This document shows, piece after piece, positions 9,669 to 21,900 of a stretch of DNA of 64,000 nt (positions within the stretch are counted from its first letter, which is position 1; every line of letters starts with the position of its first letter). Position numbers and translations under genes: made by a program. Source of the stretch: Sclerotiophoma versabilis (lineage: Eukaryota; Ascomycota; Dothideomycetes; Pleosporales; Didymellaceae); NCBI GenBank assembly GCA_012274445.1, contig JAAROD010000033.1, positions 2,046,001 through 2,110,000 of the forward strand. The letters are read 5' to 3'. The notes beneath the pieces are model-generated. The model ran no database searches, was not told where the DNA came from, and saw nothing but the letters and a program-made list of their open reading frames with translations.

Positions 9669-11046
9669 ATGAAGACATTATCTGCACTTATATTTGTGCT
9701 CATCAGTGTCGGTTCTGGCAATGCAGCCGATCTGTGCGCTCCTGAACCTAAGTCATGTATCAATCTTCCACAGCCTTCGGCCAAAGCCTGCTCATATCTT
9801 ATCGGTATGTCCCAATTGCCCAACCAACAATAATCGGGGTCTCTTACTTACAGACTACTAGCCAGGTCCAAACTAAGGTTGACAACATGCTCCAAGCCGA
9901 AGTCCACAGTGACCAAGACGTCAACAATCCAGCCCTCAGTTACTCGGACAGTTATTGTAACGCAGACGGTATCATCGAGAGTCACAAGGTCAGTCAGGCT
10001 TCCATTCTCGTATTGTCCGCCCTCGCTGAATCTTCGTAGGAATGTACAGCGAATGGTGCTGGAAACTGTAACGAGTACGGATGTATCATACACAACGCTC
10101 GTCCAGTCTAGTATAAGTACAACCCAAACTACGGCAATCGTGCCTGCAGCCTCAACAATAACTCAAAGTGTTATCGAGTAAGCTTATCAGGCTTTTGCTC
10201 AATCCATCGAGGCTGACTCATGTAGGATAACTACAAGTACTTCTACCATTCCTTATGAGCAGGAGACGTGTGCTGCAGCAGCTCCGGTAATAAGAAGGGA
10301 AAGACGCGATTACAAAGCGCAGGATATCATACCACGTGACTGCTGTAAGAAATCAGCAATTCGCCTTCAGACAAACGACTGAACATTTCATAGCGTGTTA
10401 CCTCACAACTACAACGTCATGCGGGCAGCCCACTACAACATGGAAAATGGTCACTAAGCCTACCTCGACGATTGAAGTGACACAGTACAAGCTTACGACC
10501 CTGATCAAGTACGACACAAAGACATTGGATACCCTGCAGACCACGACAGCTGTCGTTGCTGCGATCTCGACCGAGACTTCGATAAGGTCTATTGTCCTGA
10601 CAGAGACACAGTTAGCAACCTCTATCATTCAAACCACAATCACTAGTGAGATCTTACCCTTCTTAATATACCAGAATATGTCCTCACAATTTTTAGCAAC
10701 CACCAGCACAACAACCGCCATCGAGACTGTCCAAGCGGATCCCTGCGCCAACCCCGTCTTCTACACAACCATACGACCAGACTATCCTGGCTCCGTATGG
10801 GGCGCTGCATTTGACTCCGGCAGCCCGAAGGACTGCTGCAATCGCTGCTTCAGCAGTAACGTAGCGTGTTTGTACTGGAAATGGTTTGGCGAGGTGTGCT
10901 GGCAATACGTTATCCCGAATGCTGTCCCTGCTGTCTCGTGCACTACGAACGTTTGCCGGAAGGGTAGACCAGTGCTTGTGCCGGTGGCAGGAGATGGCGC
11001 TACATATGGAGTGGACATTTGTGCAGCGGCAGGATTCAGCGGATAA
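9669..11046 (+). CDS. Secreted Thr-rich protein with Cys-rich C-terminal module
   Basis: Six exons (9669-9804, 9862-9988, 10040-10177, 10226-10344, 10394-10645, 10697-11046) give a continuous frame of 373 aa. It opens with a clear signal peptide (MKTLSALIFVLISVGSGNA, then ADLCAPEPKSC). A long middle part is dominated by Thr, Ser and Val (for example STVTKTSTIQPSVTRTVIVT), the usual look of heavily O-glycosylated fungal wall or surface proteins. The C-terminal module, from about residue 270, holds paired cysteines in DCCNRCFSSNVACLYWKWF, then CWQYV, VSCTTNVC and DICAAAG, resembling a small PAN/apple-type fold; that match is only by pattern. No GPI signal is seen. A role at the cell surface is inferred. 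Several introns (51 bp) are multiples of three, so alternative models could retain them. Confidence 0.7.
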
Positions 11047-11140
11047 AGCACTTGTTTGGGCGTGATTGATCGGAAAACTTTTCTGCTTACACCTGATGTG
11101 AAGTACCATTCTATGACTTCTTCCCGAGCACTGCGGGCTT

Positions 11141-11158
11141 CCCCCCCCCCCCCCCCCC
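11141..11158. repeat. Poly-C tract, 18 bp
   Basis: An uninterrupted run of 18 C in the space between the secreted-protein gene and the convergent pseudogene. Similar pure C/G runs lie at 30793-30807 and 43257-43272. Homopolymer length could be affected by sequencing error. Confidence 0.9.
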
Positions 11159-11222
11159 TTAGATCATCAAACATACGCATCATCACAGCTTGATCAATAC
11201 GATTAAACTCCCACCACCCCTC

Positions 11223-13299
11223 CTACGAGCCATCCGTCGTACCAACATATACCTCCCTTGGATGTAATCTCGCTGACGGCCACAAACCAAACGGCCGCAC
11301 AGAAAGTGTTGCTAAAAGCGGGTATAGCTCCTCAAACACCAAGGTAGACAGGACCTTCATTTTGCCTTTGTATCCGGGCGATATAGCATCAATAAGGTCC
11401 TGCGGGAGCTGCTCAAACGTTGTGTCTAAAAGGCGAAGATGCCCACCATTGCAGCCAAAGCCCGGTCCATACGGAGGCGGAGGGCGTACCTCTTCCTGTA
11501 CCGGGGTTACATATGATGCGAAAGACTGCTTATCGACTACCAGGAAGTCTTGGGTCCACATCCGTCCGAGTGTAGGCAGTGCGGTGTATGTCGATTTGAA
11601 GTGGCGCTTGGCTGCTTCGATATCGCCTTCTGCGATACCAACGTCTCGGCCGTAGATCAGGTCCACGCCTGCTCTTCCAACGATGTTTTAATAGCCTGGA
11701 ATCCATTCTCCTGATCTGATAATGTCTTTATGAAGCTTCGCCATGAAATCTACCCATTCTTCATCTGATTGACCGTAAGTCAGTCGATAGAGGACGGACT
11801 CCCATTTTTGCGAAGCATGATCATCCCACTTTTTGTGCTGCAAGTAAAATTTCATCCGTTCCTGCAAGATCGTGGTCCAGTGCTCTTGATTCGGCAACCT
11901 AGGTTCGCCACGCAATGCTAGTCGAGTCTCATCGCGGTTTTGTTTTCCTTCCTGGTAGTGACCGATACGATTCTCAGTATCGCGAAACCTTGGGTGTGCT
12001 GGCTTCTTGAGTTGGCTGAGTATGTCAATGCTTTCAGGAAATGAGAGTGGAGGTTTGGATGCCTCCTCTTCTTTTGCTTTATCTTGCGCATTCAAGATTG
12101 CTGCTTGATGTTCAAATGGTTTCGAAACCAGCATCCTATTATACAGATCTCGTCTGTATACCAGCGGGAGATCTGAAAAGGCGGTAGAAGACGTGGTGTA
12201 CCCCTTGAAGCCGGTCATTGGGATGCTGAGTGTTTAGTCGATCCTTGTGAGCATTCCCCTAAGATCCTGAAGGCACTCGTAGTACTTTTTGCCTGCTTCA
12301 CTGATAGCTACTTCATCGCTACCGGCAGCGTTGAGGGGTTTTTCGTACTCTACAAATGCCTGGGATTGTACCTCATCCACTCTATCCACGATCCATTGGT
12401 GTGTACGGTTAGACATGGTCGACCATGAATCATGCCAATATTTGGCCCACATGCCGGCAAGGTCGAGCCTTTCTTTTATGTCGTTCTGTTCGCGTAGTAG
12501 GTTGGCGGCGCGCTCGAACTCAACGTATTATTCTTTCACGCTCGAACTCAACGTATTATTCTTTCATCTCAGGCAAAGAGGAGAATCGCATCGTACATCA
12601 GTTCGAACAGATTCCGGTAATTGGCAGGATCGTCCATCATTCTTTCCAGGCATCGATCTCGATTGATAGGCGTCATACCAAGCAGGAGCTTTGATTTAAA
12701 AGGGCGTAGGCGCGCCAGAAAGTCTGCGTGCGATGTCGTCTTGAGCCCGGGAAGTGGTTCTCCCATGATGAATGGTACCAGCTTATCATAGAAGCTGTAT
12801 TCCAACTAATTGTAAGGCGCTGGGGCCCATTGGGTGTATGGTGTATTTAACAATGCCCATTCCTCATACGTCATAAGTGAAAAAGATGGAAGACCACCAC
12901 CCGGTCACATACCACCTGTGGCATAGTCTCCAAACTCGTGCAGATGTCGTACAGAGATCAGATTGTCAGCTGCAGTTGTCAGAAAAATACATCTCAAGTT
13001 CAAATACTTTTCATACCGTAAAACAGGTTCAAGAGCTTGTTGTGGTCCCGCGAAGCATAATCGCCAAACCATTCCTTCATATGCTTCTCTGCCGCATCTA
13101 TGTCCATGTTGCGGAGATCACCATACTTATTCTGCTTCTCCTCAGGGGCGCTGCTGTTTGAAGCGGTGGAGTATGTGTGACATCCTACTCGCGCACTGTG
13201 ATTTTGCAGCACTGGGGATGCGCGCAGTACAAAACCAGAAATATTGGACTTTGGCGTGCGCCGAGCTGCAGTACGTAGGGCAAGGCAAAGCGTTTTCAT
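11223..13299 (-). pseudogene. Broken gene for a mitochondria-targeted protein of unknown function
   Basis: A long minus-strand coding region that reads as one protein but carries in-frame stops. It begins MKTLCLALRTAARRTPKSN, an Arg-rich presequence ending near HTYSTAS, typical of mitochondrial import signals. A good intron (GTATGA...TGCAG, from about 13010) follows. Stops then interrupt a frame that continues as protein on both sides: TGA at 12907-12905, TAG at 12808-12806, TAA at 12236-12234 and TAA at 11690-11688. Each could come from CGA, CAG or CAA by one C-to-T change. A 28-bp tandem duplication (12511-12566) lies where the frame is also disturbed. The product has motifs such as TYEEWALLNTPYTQWAP and WVDFMAKLHKDIIRSGEW, which I cannot assign to a family. 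Alternatively a more complex exon structure skips the stops, but no GT donors lie nearby for the last two. Confidence 0.7.
12511..12566. repeat. 28-bp perfect tandem duplication
   Basis: Positions 12511-12538 and 12539-12566 are identical (unit begins CGCTCGAACTCAACGTATTA). The unit is not a multiple of three, so it shifts any reading frame crossing it. It lies inside the broken mitochondrial-type gene. It looks like a recent slippage or repair product because the copies have not diverged. Confidence 0.95.
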
Positions 13300-16045
13300 G
13301 TTCTTCTTCAACCTGTGACTTTCCCTGTTATGCTGGTTTACAAGGTGAGGCTCAGTCAAGGAAAAGACTAGCCATTAGTGGAGGTAAAGCGTGCCGCACC
13401 AGCACCGGACAGAGAAAGCGCTGTGGCACAACCGCCCCTGAACACAAGCCAACAACATCCAAAAAGAAAATCATTTCATGCGCGATCATCCAGGTAAATG
13501 GTTTACCGAAACGGTATATTCGCACACTCACTTGACCATAGCACTATGCCTTGATATACATAACATAGAAACGTAACATAAACAAAGATTCGAAAAGTAC
13601 TCTTGATTTGCAATGTCTTTTTTTGTAAAATATGTGTCTTGTGCTTACAGGTTTTCTTTCAAACTTCCTGACGTACATGCAGATCTAAGTTTCGGTGAGG
13701 CGGAGCGCTTTTGGAAGATTAAGCATGGTATTCCTTAGAATTGAAGATATCAGACCCTACCTACATTCCAAATCCCGTGTGCTCACTTGCTATGTTAATT
13801 TCAGGCTTCCAGTACTCCAACGTGAAGAATCAGCGTGTGAACGACGACTTCTGCACAGAGGAATGAGCCTCTGTCTAGTATCTTGACCAACCACATGGCA
13901 TCACCTCGCTCGTATATCGACCTGCCTTTGAATGTGATGATATAACCAACAAGAAGCCAGGAAACCAAAATTTCTCGAAGAAGCCAAGCAGACTGCCGCA
14001 CCTATTGCGCTAAAGTGAATGTGTCGCACTCCTCAATATGTAGACTTGGTTACCTGAAGTGGAGTAGACCCCAAGACAGCATTAACAATGCTGAAGTTTC
14101 AGAGGGTGTTGCGATCCTCAGCCTTGTTTCCAGTAATCATCACAGTCTCAATCGAAGCGTTTAGTGAACTCTTAGTTACAAGCGCCTCAGTTCTAGCAAC
14201 CTTATTCCCACTTCATCCCATGGCGATCACCTTTGCATCCATGGCCATGGTCACTTGGACCGCTTCGCCGTTGTTTGGAGAGTTTGAGTATGTGCATTTC
14301 CCATGTCGCCTTAACCTCGTAAAAGTCGTTTTTACTAACCTGCAGTGATTTTTGTTACCTATGCTTCTATTATCCTTCCACATCCTGTGCAGTTATCGTT
14401 GTGCCCAACTTCTGAGGATATTCTCGCTTGTCCTTCCCAGATTGTCGTGGAATAGCATTTTGCAGGCAACGTCTTCTTGTCGTATTTTCCGTCTTTGGCA
14501 ATCTCTATATGTGTGCACTTTGCAACAAAGTAGTCGCACATCACTGCCCCATCGGCGTATATCCACAATGTCTGGCAACAGTATCGGTAAAGATATTATT
14601 GGCACAAAACATACATGACTTCCTTGCTTGCGTTCATATCCTGGCCTACAGGCCGCGTTCCAGAGTATGTTTTTTCATCCGAAAATTAGTAGATCTGCTA
14701 GAATTCGGCTGAATGTTTCATTGACTACTGGCCGATCACTTGGAACATAAAGTGGGGATCGATTAATCTAAAGCAACACCATCTTCCAGTATTTGTAAAG
14801 ACCTAGGCACTTTCGCGCAAGCGTCGAGGTCGTTGATCAGGCCATTAGTTGAGAGGAGCTTCGTCATTGAGACTTTTTCCCAGGTATTGTATCTAGTCAC
14901 CGACGATAGGAAGTGACCACGCCCTCTTTAGCGTTTCCATCGGCAGCAAAAGAAAACATTGTATTGAGAATAGTGTACGCCAGGACTCTCCCGCTCATCG
15001 AAAATGGCCTACCCCTCGATCCGGTGATATCAGAGTGCCCCCGAAATGCGTGTTAGTTGAGTGGGACTCTTTGTTTATGCATGTGCGGGTCTAAGCTCAG
15101 TCAGTCTTCTCGTTCGTTCTACTCTCCTATTTGATAAACCACATTGACTAGCTCGTACCCAAGGACTTTTACAGTGGTGGAGATGATGAATCTAAAGGAT
15201 CTTCTATCGTTGCCGCACGATGTCCAAGAGATATTTATGTTACGAAATCCGCTTGCAACAAAGGGACTGTCATCTGGCATGACGACTTCGACCCCGAAGA
15301 TGTTATTTGCCATGACGTATAAGCTCGCGAATAAGCCGTGGCCGCCACTTGTAGCCTACACGATGATACTGGTCATCCGCAAGATGCGTAACTTTGTTTC
15401 CACACACACACCAAATGCTTTGCCTACTGTGGTTGCATTGTGTTAGGCTCTGACCACGGTCGATCCATCGTCCTGAGCACCGGCGCCAAGCTTGGCTGTC
15501 ATTTGCTAGCCGATGGCTCTACACGGGTCGGTGTGACAGTCAAGCGGAGGTATAGCCTTTTCATTACTTTTTTGAGAATCGAAGGGCATCACATGTTCAT
15601 ATTCAGCTTTCAATAGCACTGCCGTTATCGTTAATGTTAGACTTAGTACTATGCCCGCACACAAATTGGGGGATGGTTTGCACATGTGCGGCATACCTCC
15701 TTTTCACAATACAGACTTCCATGGTGGGCCTGTCTTGGCGGCAAACAGTTGTTGGTAGCGTCACGAAAAGAACGCAGCCTACTGTTATTCCAGTGAGGGA
15801 TTGCACCATGGTGATTGAAGGCAAATGAGTATCATCATGAATCTAGCAAGAGCATTATTTCATAGTTTAGAGGTGTCGAAATAAGTTCTGTATACGGGCT
15901 TGCAACAAGAGGCAGATATTGCCATAGAAGATAAGCAGAGTGTTATCGAGGTCACAAGAATTTGCATACTAACCTTTAATCAATAACTAACCCAGGAATT
16001 TTATCAAACAAATTCTGTAAATTTCGCAGGTTTAGCTTTTGTTGC
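13300..16045. other. 2.7 kb without a recognisable gene
   Basis: Only short frames are present. The ATG frame at 14088-14348 is hydrophobic (SSALFPVIITVSIEAFSELL) but unassigned. On the plus strand, about 15395-15560 reads as a protein-like piece containing GSDHGRSIVLSTGAKLGCHL with no start or domain. This looks like decayed gene sequence bordering the transposon island. No RNA gene was seen. Confidence 0.4.
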
Positions 16046-16047
16046 TA

Positions 16048-17892
16048 ACGTGATCCACTATTGACTGGCCCACACCATTAACTCGCCCACCTCTGCCAAG
16101 ACTCTTCTCTCCCCACCACCCATCGCAATGCTGCAACAACCTGATATAGAGCTGCTTTCTAAGGAGGAGAGGTTACTCTTAGCTGTTAAAGCAATAAAAT
16201 GCGACGCGACTTTATCTGAACAACGCGCTGCTGTAACCTACCAGGTCCCCTAAAAGACACTTAGTAATCAACACGCTAGAACAGCTTCAAAACGCAATAT
16301 CTACTACAGGCAATTAAAGCTTTTAAAGCCTAAAGAGGAGGCGCTTATAAAGCGTATAAGAGACCTTAACGCGCAAAAATTTGCTCCTACTCTTAATAAT
16401 GTGCGCAATATAGCTAATTAACTGCTTGCTGCGCGTTAAGGTAGGAGAGTTAGCATTAACTAGGTATACTAACTTACTTACTACTAACCTGATATTAAAT
16501 CTTAGGTAACTAGACTTTAGGATTACTAGAGGGTCTTATGCAGTAACCCAGCTATTATTAGCCCCTAGTTTAACCTTGTACGCAATACTAAAGCTAAGTA
16601 TAGTACTCTAGACAAAGATACCTACAACTTTAACAAGACTAGCTTCTAAATAGGTGTTAGAGGAACTATTAAGGTTGTTACCGTGTCTAAGAGGCGTCTT
16701 AAGCTACTTAGAGTCCAACCTAGTAATCGTAAGTGGGCTACGTTAATTGCTAGTATCAACGCTAAGGGGTAGTTAATCCTACCCTTCTTTATCCTTAGAG
16801 CAAAGCACTATAATTAAGCCTAGTATTACTAAAGTAATAAGGAGTGGAGAATTACTGTTAGCAACAACAGTTAGACTACTAATAAGGTTGGTCTTAACTA
16901 GTTAAAGCACTTTATTTAGCATACAGAGGCACGTATAGTAGGTAGCTACTAGCTGCTTATACTTAATAGCCACGAGAGCTACTAATTAATTGTTTTCTAG
17001 GACCTTTGTAAGGAGAACAGAATAATTACTCTCTGTATACCTGCTTACGCCTTACACCTCCTCTAGCCGCTAGATGTTAGTTGTTTTGCTACCTTAAAGC
17101 GTGCGTACAAGAAGGAGATTAGAGTCTTAGCAAACTGCCACGTTAACTATATTAATAAAAAGGCCTTCCTAGACGCTTACTAAAAGGTGCATAAGGGCGC
17201 CTTTTTATCTAATAATATTAGATAAGGCTTTAGGGCAACTAGCTTAATTCTAGATAACCTAGAGGCAGTACTATCTAAGCTTGATGTGAAGCTTCGTACG
17301 CTAACTCCACCTGCACTAGGGCTTACCCCTTAGCAACCTAAAACACCAAGCAATGCCCTTGAAATAGAGGCTTAATTAACCTTGCTTTTAGATAGAATTT
17401 AAGCTCTTGCTAGCTCCTTACCTGTCTTAGTTGTTAAGATGGTGCAGTAGTTCAGAAAAGGGGCTTTAATGATAGTGCATTCCCAGGTGCTTATAGTAGC
17501 TAGAATAGCCAACCTTAAGGCAGCTAACAACGCTGCTTTAGAGCGTAAAAAGCGCAAAAAGAAGAGAATTCAGAAGAGAGGGACCCTCTCACAGGCAGAG
17601 GCAGAGGAATTAACTGCTTAAAGAGAGGTGGAGGTGGTAGCTGATAAGGAGAGGCGTGAAGAGAGGAGGAAAGCAGGTGCAGGCAGCAGAGGTATTTAAC
17701 ACTGCAAGAAGTGCAGGGAAGCAGGGCACAATACGCGCACATGCACAAAAGATGTAGCAGTGTTAGGCAATTAATTCTATCTAATTTTTATTACAATAGC
17801 TAGTTGTAGCGTTGAGATATTGTAATGGGGAGGTAGATAGCCGCATTTAGTGGGCGAGTCAATGGTGTGGGCGAGTCAATAGTGAATCACGT
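16048..17892 (+). mobile_element. pogo/Fot1-like DNA transposon, full length, RIP-degraded
   Basis: A 1,845-bp element bounded by near-perfect inverted repeats of about 45 bp (left end ACGTGATCCACTATTGACTG; right end its complement with three mismatches), flanked by TA on both sides (16046-16047, 17893-17894). The TIR contains an internal repeat of the motif GTGGGCGAGTCAATgGT. A transposase frame starts at 16128 (MLQQPDIELLSKEERLLLAV) and runs through a helix-turn-helix region, then a DDE-domain block (LPFF near 16785, LILNSHES near 16960, CIPAYALHLL near 17037, PLDVSCFATLKRAY), and ends in a CCHC knuckle (CKKCREAGHNTRTC, about 17704-17745). Many Gln and Trp codons are now TAA/TAG, so it cannot make transposase. 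The TA target and domain order identify the Tc1/mariner pogo/Fot1 group. Confidence 0.9.
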
Positions 17893-17894
17893 TA

Positions 17895-18391
17895 GCACAA
17901 ATCACTTGAAACAGGAATGTTGTTCAAGAATTATAGGTAGTAACAAAACAACGTGTACGAGCTCTATTCAAATATTTCGGCTACATTGCTACTAACAGAT
18001 ATTAGCCCTAACATCCGCATCCAGGATGTCCTAGACATCTGGATCTTTTCATTATCAGAGGTTAAGTCGCTCTAGCAAGCCAAGCGCAAACACAACTTCC
18101 TTAGTGCTTTTAGTCAACTTTGATTCAATTGCGTTGTCTTGTTGCCCCCCAGTCTTCAGCCATAGGGTCACATGTTAAACCTGCTAGCGGTTTTCCGCCC
18201 ACTGTAGATACAGACGAATTCCGGAATATTAGGTTAGAGTTACAAAGTAGGGCTTTCCAAAGAACCCTTGAGCATTTTGCGAAATATACTTCATATGGCA
18301 TGCATCTAGAGACTAGTACAAATTGCTCAATCGAAACAAGAAACCGGCAGCCAGAAACAGCTTACCTACTGATTCTTACGTCAAACAAGAT
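17895..18391. other. Spacer between two transposons
   Basis: About 500 bp of ordinary composition between the TA flanks of two Fot1-like elements. No credible gene. It probably represents the original locus into which both elements inserted. Confidence 0.5.
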
Positions 18392-18393
18392 TA

Positions 18394-20257
18394 ACGTACC
18401 CCACAGGCGAGCTGATCAACGGGCGAGCTGATCACTTTTGCCAAGCCCCTACCAAAGTAACCTCTACATACCAATGCCTTAACAACAACCTAATATTAAC
18501 GCGTTAAGGGAAGCCTAAATACAGCTTGCGCTTTAAGCTCTTAAACAAGACGTGAATCTTACTTAGCAATGCGCTGCAGCTATCTATAAGGTGCCTTAGA
18601 GTACACTAAGTATATAACGCGCAGGACAACCTTTACGCGCTAATTCTATAGCTAACTTGCAAAAGCTAGATAATAATAAGGAGTAGGTAATTATTAAACA
18701 TGTCCTTAAGCTAGACGCGCAAGGATTTAGCCTCTAGCTAGCAGATATAGCTGCTATAGCTAATTCTCTGCGCGCTGAGCGCAATCTAGGCCCTATTAGT
18801 GTAAATTAGCCTAGTACGTTTGTTAAGCGTTAACTAGAGCTTAAAGTAAAGTTTAATTATAAGTATAACTATAAGTAAGCCCTCTGTAAGGATTTAGGGG
18901 TTGTATAGGGCTAGTTTAGCCTAGTAGCTAATATTAAAGCTAAGTATAGTATCTAGAATAAAGATATATATAACTTTAATAAGACAGGCTTTATAATAGG
19001 CTAGATCTTTCTAAGAGTAGTTATTATAGCTTTAGAGAGATAAGAAAGGCTAAAGATAGTTTAGTAAGGTAACTAGAAGTAGATAATAGTTATATAGAGT
19101 ATTAATATAAAAGAATAGGCTATTCTACTCTTTATTATCTTTAAGGCATGCTACTACCTCTCTAGCTAGTATAAGAAGGAAGACCTACTCTAGGATTAAG
19201 TTATTAGAGTTTCTAGTAATAGCTAGACTACTAATAAGCTTAGTCTTAAGTAGTTAGAGCACTTTAACACGTATATAAAGGAGTGTACTATTAGTACCTA
19301 CTAACTACTAGTTATTAATAGCTATAAGAGCTATAACTTACTTAAATTCTAGTAATACTATAAGAATAATAAGATTATTACTATATATATACCTTCTTAC
19401 TTATTATACCTTCTATAGCTACTTAATATAGGCTATTTTACTTCTTTAAAGAAAATATATAGGTAATAAGCTAAAATACTTATATATAACTAGATTACCT
19501 ACTTTATAAAGACTAAGTTCCTTCTATACTTTAAAGCAGCCTATAATATAGTCTTTACTTCTAGTAATATCTAAGAAGAGTTCTAAGGCGCTAGATTAGT
19601 CCTCTTTAACCTAGAATAGGTTATTTTAACTCTTAATATAAAGCTGCAGACTCTATTACTACTACTCTCTACTAATAGTAAGCTCTAGTAGTTATAAACC
19701 TCTAGTAATACTCTAGAATTTAGGTCTTAATTAACTCTAATTTAAGAGAAGTATAAGAAGCAGCAGGGTAGCTTACCTAATTCTGTTCTAAGCGCGCTTA
19801 AGCACTATGTAAAGGGGGGAGCAATTTTATCCTATAGGCTAGTTTTAGCCTAATAGGAAATTAGCAAGCTTTAGGTAGTAAATAAGGCTGCTACGCAACG
19901 AAAATTACACAAAAGAAAGCAGGTTTAGAAGGAGGGGACTCTAATAGTTAGAGATAGGCAGCAACTAGCAGCTCTAAAGGAGTTTAGGGCGCGTAGTGAT
20001 AGGAAGAAGCTAAAGAAGTAGGTGCGCGCTAAAGGGGGTGAACCATCCTAACAACGCTGTAGATAGTGTAACTAGACAGGACATAACGCGCGAACATGCA
20101 AGAATAAGGTAGAAGAGGTATCTAAGTAATATTACAGCTTGTTTTGCCTTATGCAGCGCTAATTTGTGGTGTTTTAGGCCATAATGGGGGGGAGTTTGGT
20201 GGGGGCTTGGTAAAAGTGATTAGCTCGCCTGTTGATCAGCTCGCCCGTAGGGTACGT
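18394..20257 (+). mobile_element. Fot1-like DNA transposon, second family, RIP-degraded
   Basis: A 1,864-bp element with inverted repeats of about 55 bp beginning ACGTACCCCACAGGCGAGCT and containing a repeated GGCGAGCTGATCA motif, flanked by TA (18392-18393 and 20258-20259). The degraded transposase starts at ATG 18474; its third codon is already a stop. Recognisable parts include the block before the catalytic domain (NFNKTGFIIG, near 18975), and a C-terminal CCHC knuckle near 20060-20105 (TGHNARTCKN). Stops replace Gln and Trp codons throughout. It belongs to the same family as the element nested at 24123-25988. Confidence 0.9.
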
Positions 20258-20259
20258 TA

Positions 20260-21222
20260 CAGGGTTTCCAAAGAATCGACAAATTATTTGTATAGTAAAC
20301 AAAATAGCTGTCTTTAGTATTAGCTACTAGATAATCACCGCAGTCTAACTTTGCAAGTCTTGAACATTGCAGGAATTTACAAAATGCAGACTAATTAAAA
20401 CGCGTCTGCTAGAACAGAGATAGTGAAGGCTCTGTCCAAATGCTGCGCCGCTGGAATATGTTAGCAAGTTGTCGGATTTGGCCGGCATGCAACAAAATTT
20501 CTTCTCCATAATTTTTGAAAAGTACCGCTAGAACCTATAAATCTTTGTCATTGACTCAGTGATACGAAAGAGAGAGGGTGCGAGCTTCGTGGTTGTAATT
20601 CGGCCCTACCAGCGTGCGAAGCTAAGACGCTGCTGAATGCGCCAGATCCAGTCTTTACTCACAGCCTTGCCCATCAAGGAGCCACAGAAATGAGACAGCA
20701 ATATGTAAGATCCTACTACAACATTACGATATTACTCCGTTTGCCCTCTTGGCAATCAGACATATTTCGATTAGTAAGTAGGTTCTTGTCCATATGCTTG
20801 TTGTATACTAGAGGGTAACGCCCCAGCTTATCACAAGATTGCTAGATATCCTTGACTGCCTAGTGCTGCATTACCCGGGAGCTCATAATATTAGTTGTCT
20901 ATTGGCAGGCTTGAGTGCAGATGTATAGTTCTCGTAAGAGATTAATTATAGGCAGGAAGGCATTCTCAATGCATGACTAGGTATTGATGCATATGTACCA
21001 GCTCAGCAGAAATTTGTACCCGTTACTGTCCAACCAAATATCTATAGCTTATTGGTCTGGATGAGCTCAATGATTGTGTTGTTTGTTGTCTAAACCTGCA
21101 GTAGATTCTTGCTTAGTACCGTCGTCCTCAACATGATTGTCAGCTGTAGATAAGCTGAACTTTCGGGTAGAGATGCTCTGCACTGTGTTATCACACATAT
21201 AGGGGTAGCAGCATATAGCGCC
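20260..21222. other. Spacer with no recognisable gene
   Basis: About 960 bp of moderate composition following the second transposon. I see no coding pattern or repeat. It may include the degraded 3' flank of the transporter remnant. Confidence 0.4.
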
Positions 21223-21900
21223 TTAACTTACTGTGACTAAGAAGTAGTTAAGCTCTTCTAATGACTGTCCACTCGTTTCAGGCAAAAAGATAAAACCACG
21301 TCCAGGCAAATTCAACAACGTACAAGTATTCAAAAAGAAATCCAATCTATGTTGGTAGTTGGTTGGTTCTGTTGTGTTCAATGAAATATATACGTACCTT
21401 GCCTCCATGATTGGCTGCGGTCGAGTTAATTAGGTATGGAATAGCTATGAGACAATCAGAATGGAGCTCCAGTTAATGGCTGTACCAAGTGATTGTGCCT
21501 GCGATCTTGGTGTTGTGGAGGTAACTTCAGATGCTACAATCCACGCCATAGTTCCCCATGACCATGTGGAAATGAAGCCATACAGACAGGTAAAAGCCAC
21601 TAAGCTTTTGCAGCTGCCTCACTGTGTAATGTAGCAAAGCGAAGGGTCGCGGCGGCAGACAGACATACTGCCTCAGCCAGGGCACCTCACAGAAGGATCG
21701 TGTTACGGCCCATATAAGGGGCAGTTAGATAGAACCTGATAAGACCACCTAGTTGGCAAGCTAAGCTGATCAATGACGTGAATGCGGTGTTTGCCCTAGT
21801 AGCCTGGCCTCGAAGCCGCATTTCAGATTTGAATGTGTTATATGACGAACTTAGTTGCACAAATCACTAAATTATTATTGACATGAATTGCTTAATCCTA
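21223..21900 (-). pseudogene. Remnant of an MFS sugar transporter
   Basis: On the minus strand, pieces of a hexose-transporter-type protein can be read in the correct order but in different frames and with stops: AFTSLISLACQLGG and GRNTILL*GALAEAVCLSAA (about 21640-21800), then YGFISTWSWGTMAWIVASEV with TSTTPRSQAQSLGTAINW (about 21460-21580), and the C-terminal FIFLPETSGQSLEELNYFLV (about 21230-21310). The last matches the PETKGRSLEE signature of the family. The internal TGA replaces a Trp codon, as RIP would produce. The N-terminal half was not found. It is nonfunctional as read. Some frame changes could be introns. Confidence 0.65.

Noticed and set aside
15144..15446. 100-codon plus-strand frame
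   Set aside because: It starts at TTG with no domain or splice support; protein-like character is seen only in another frame nearby.
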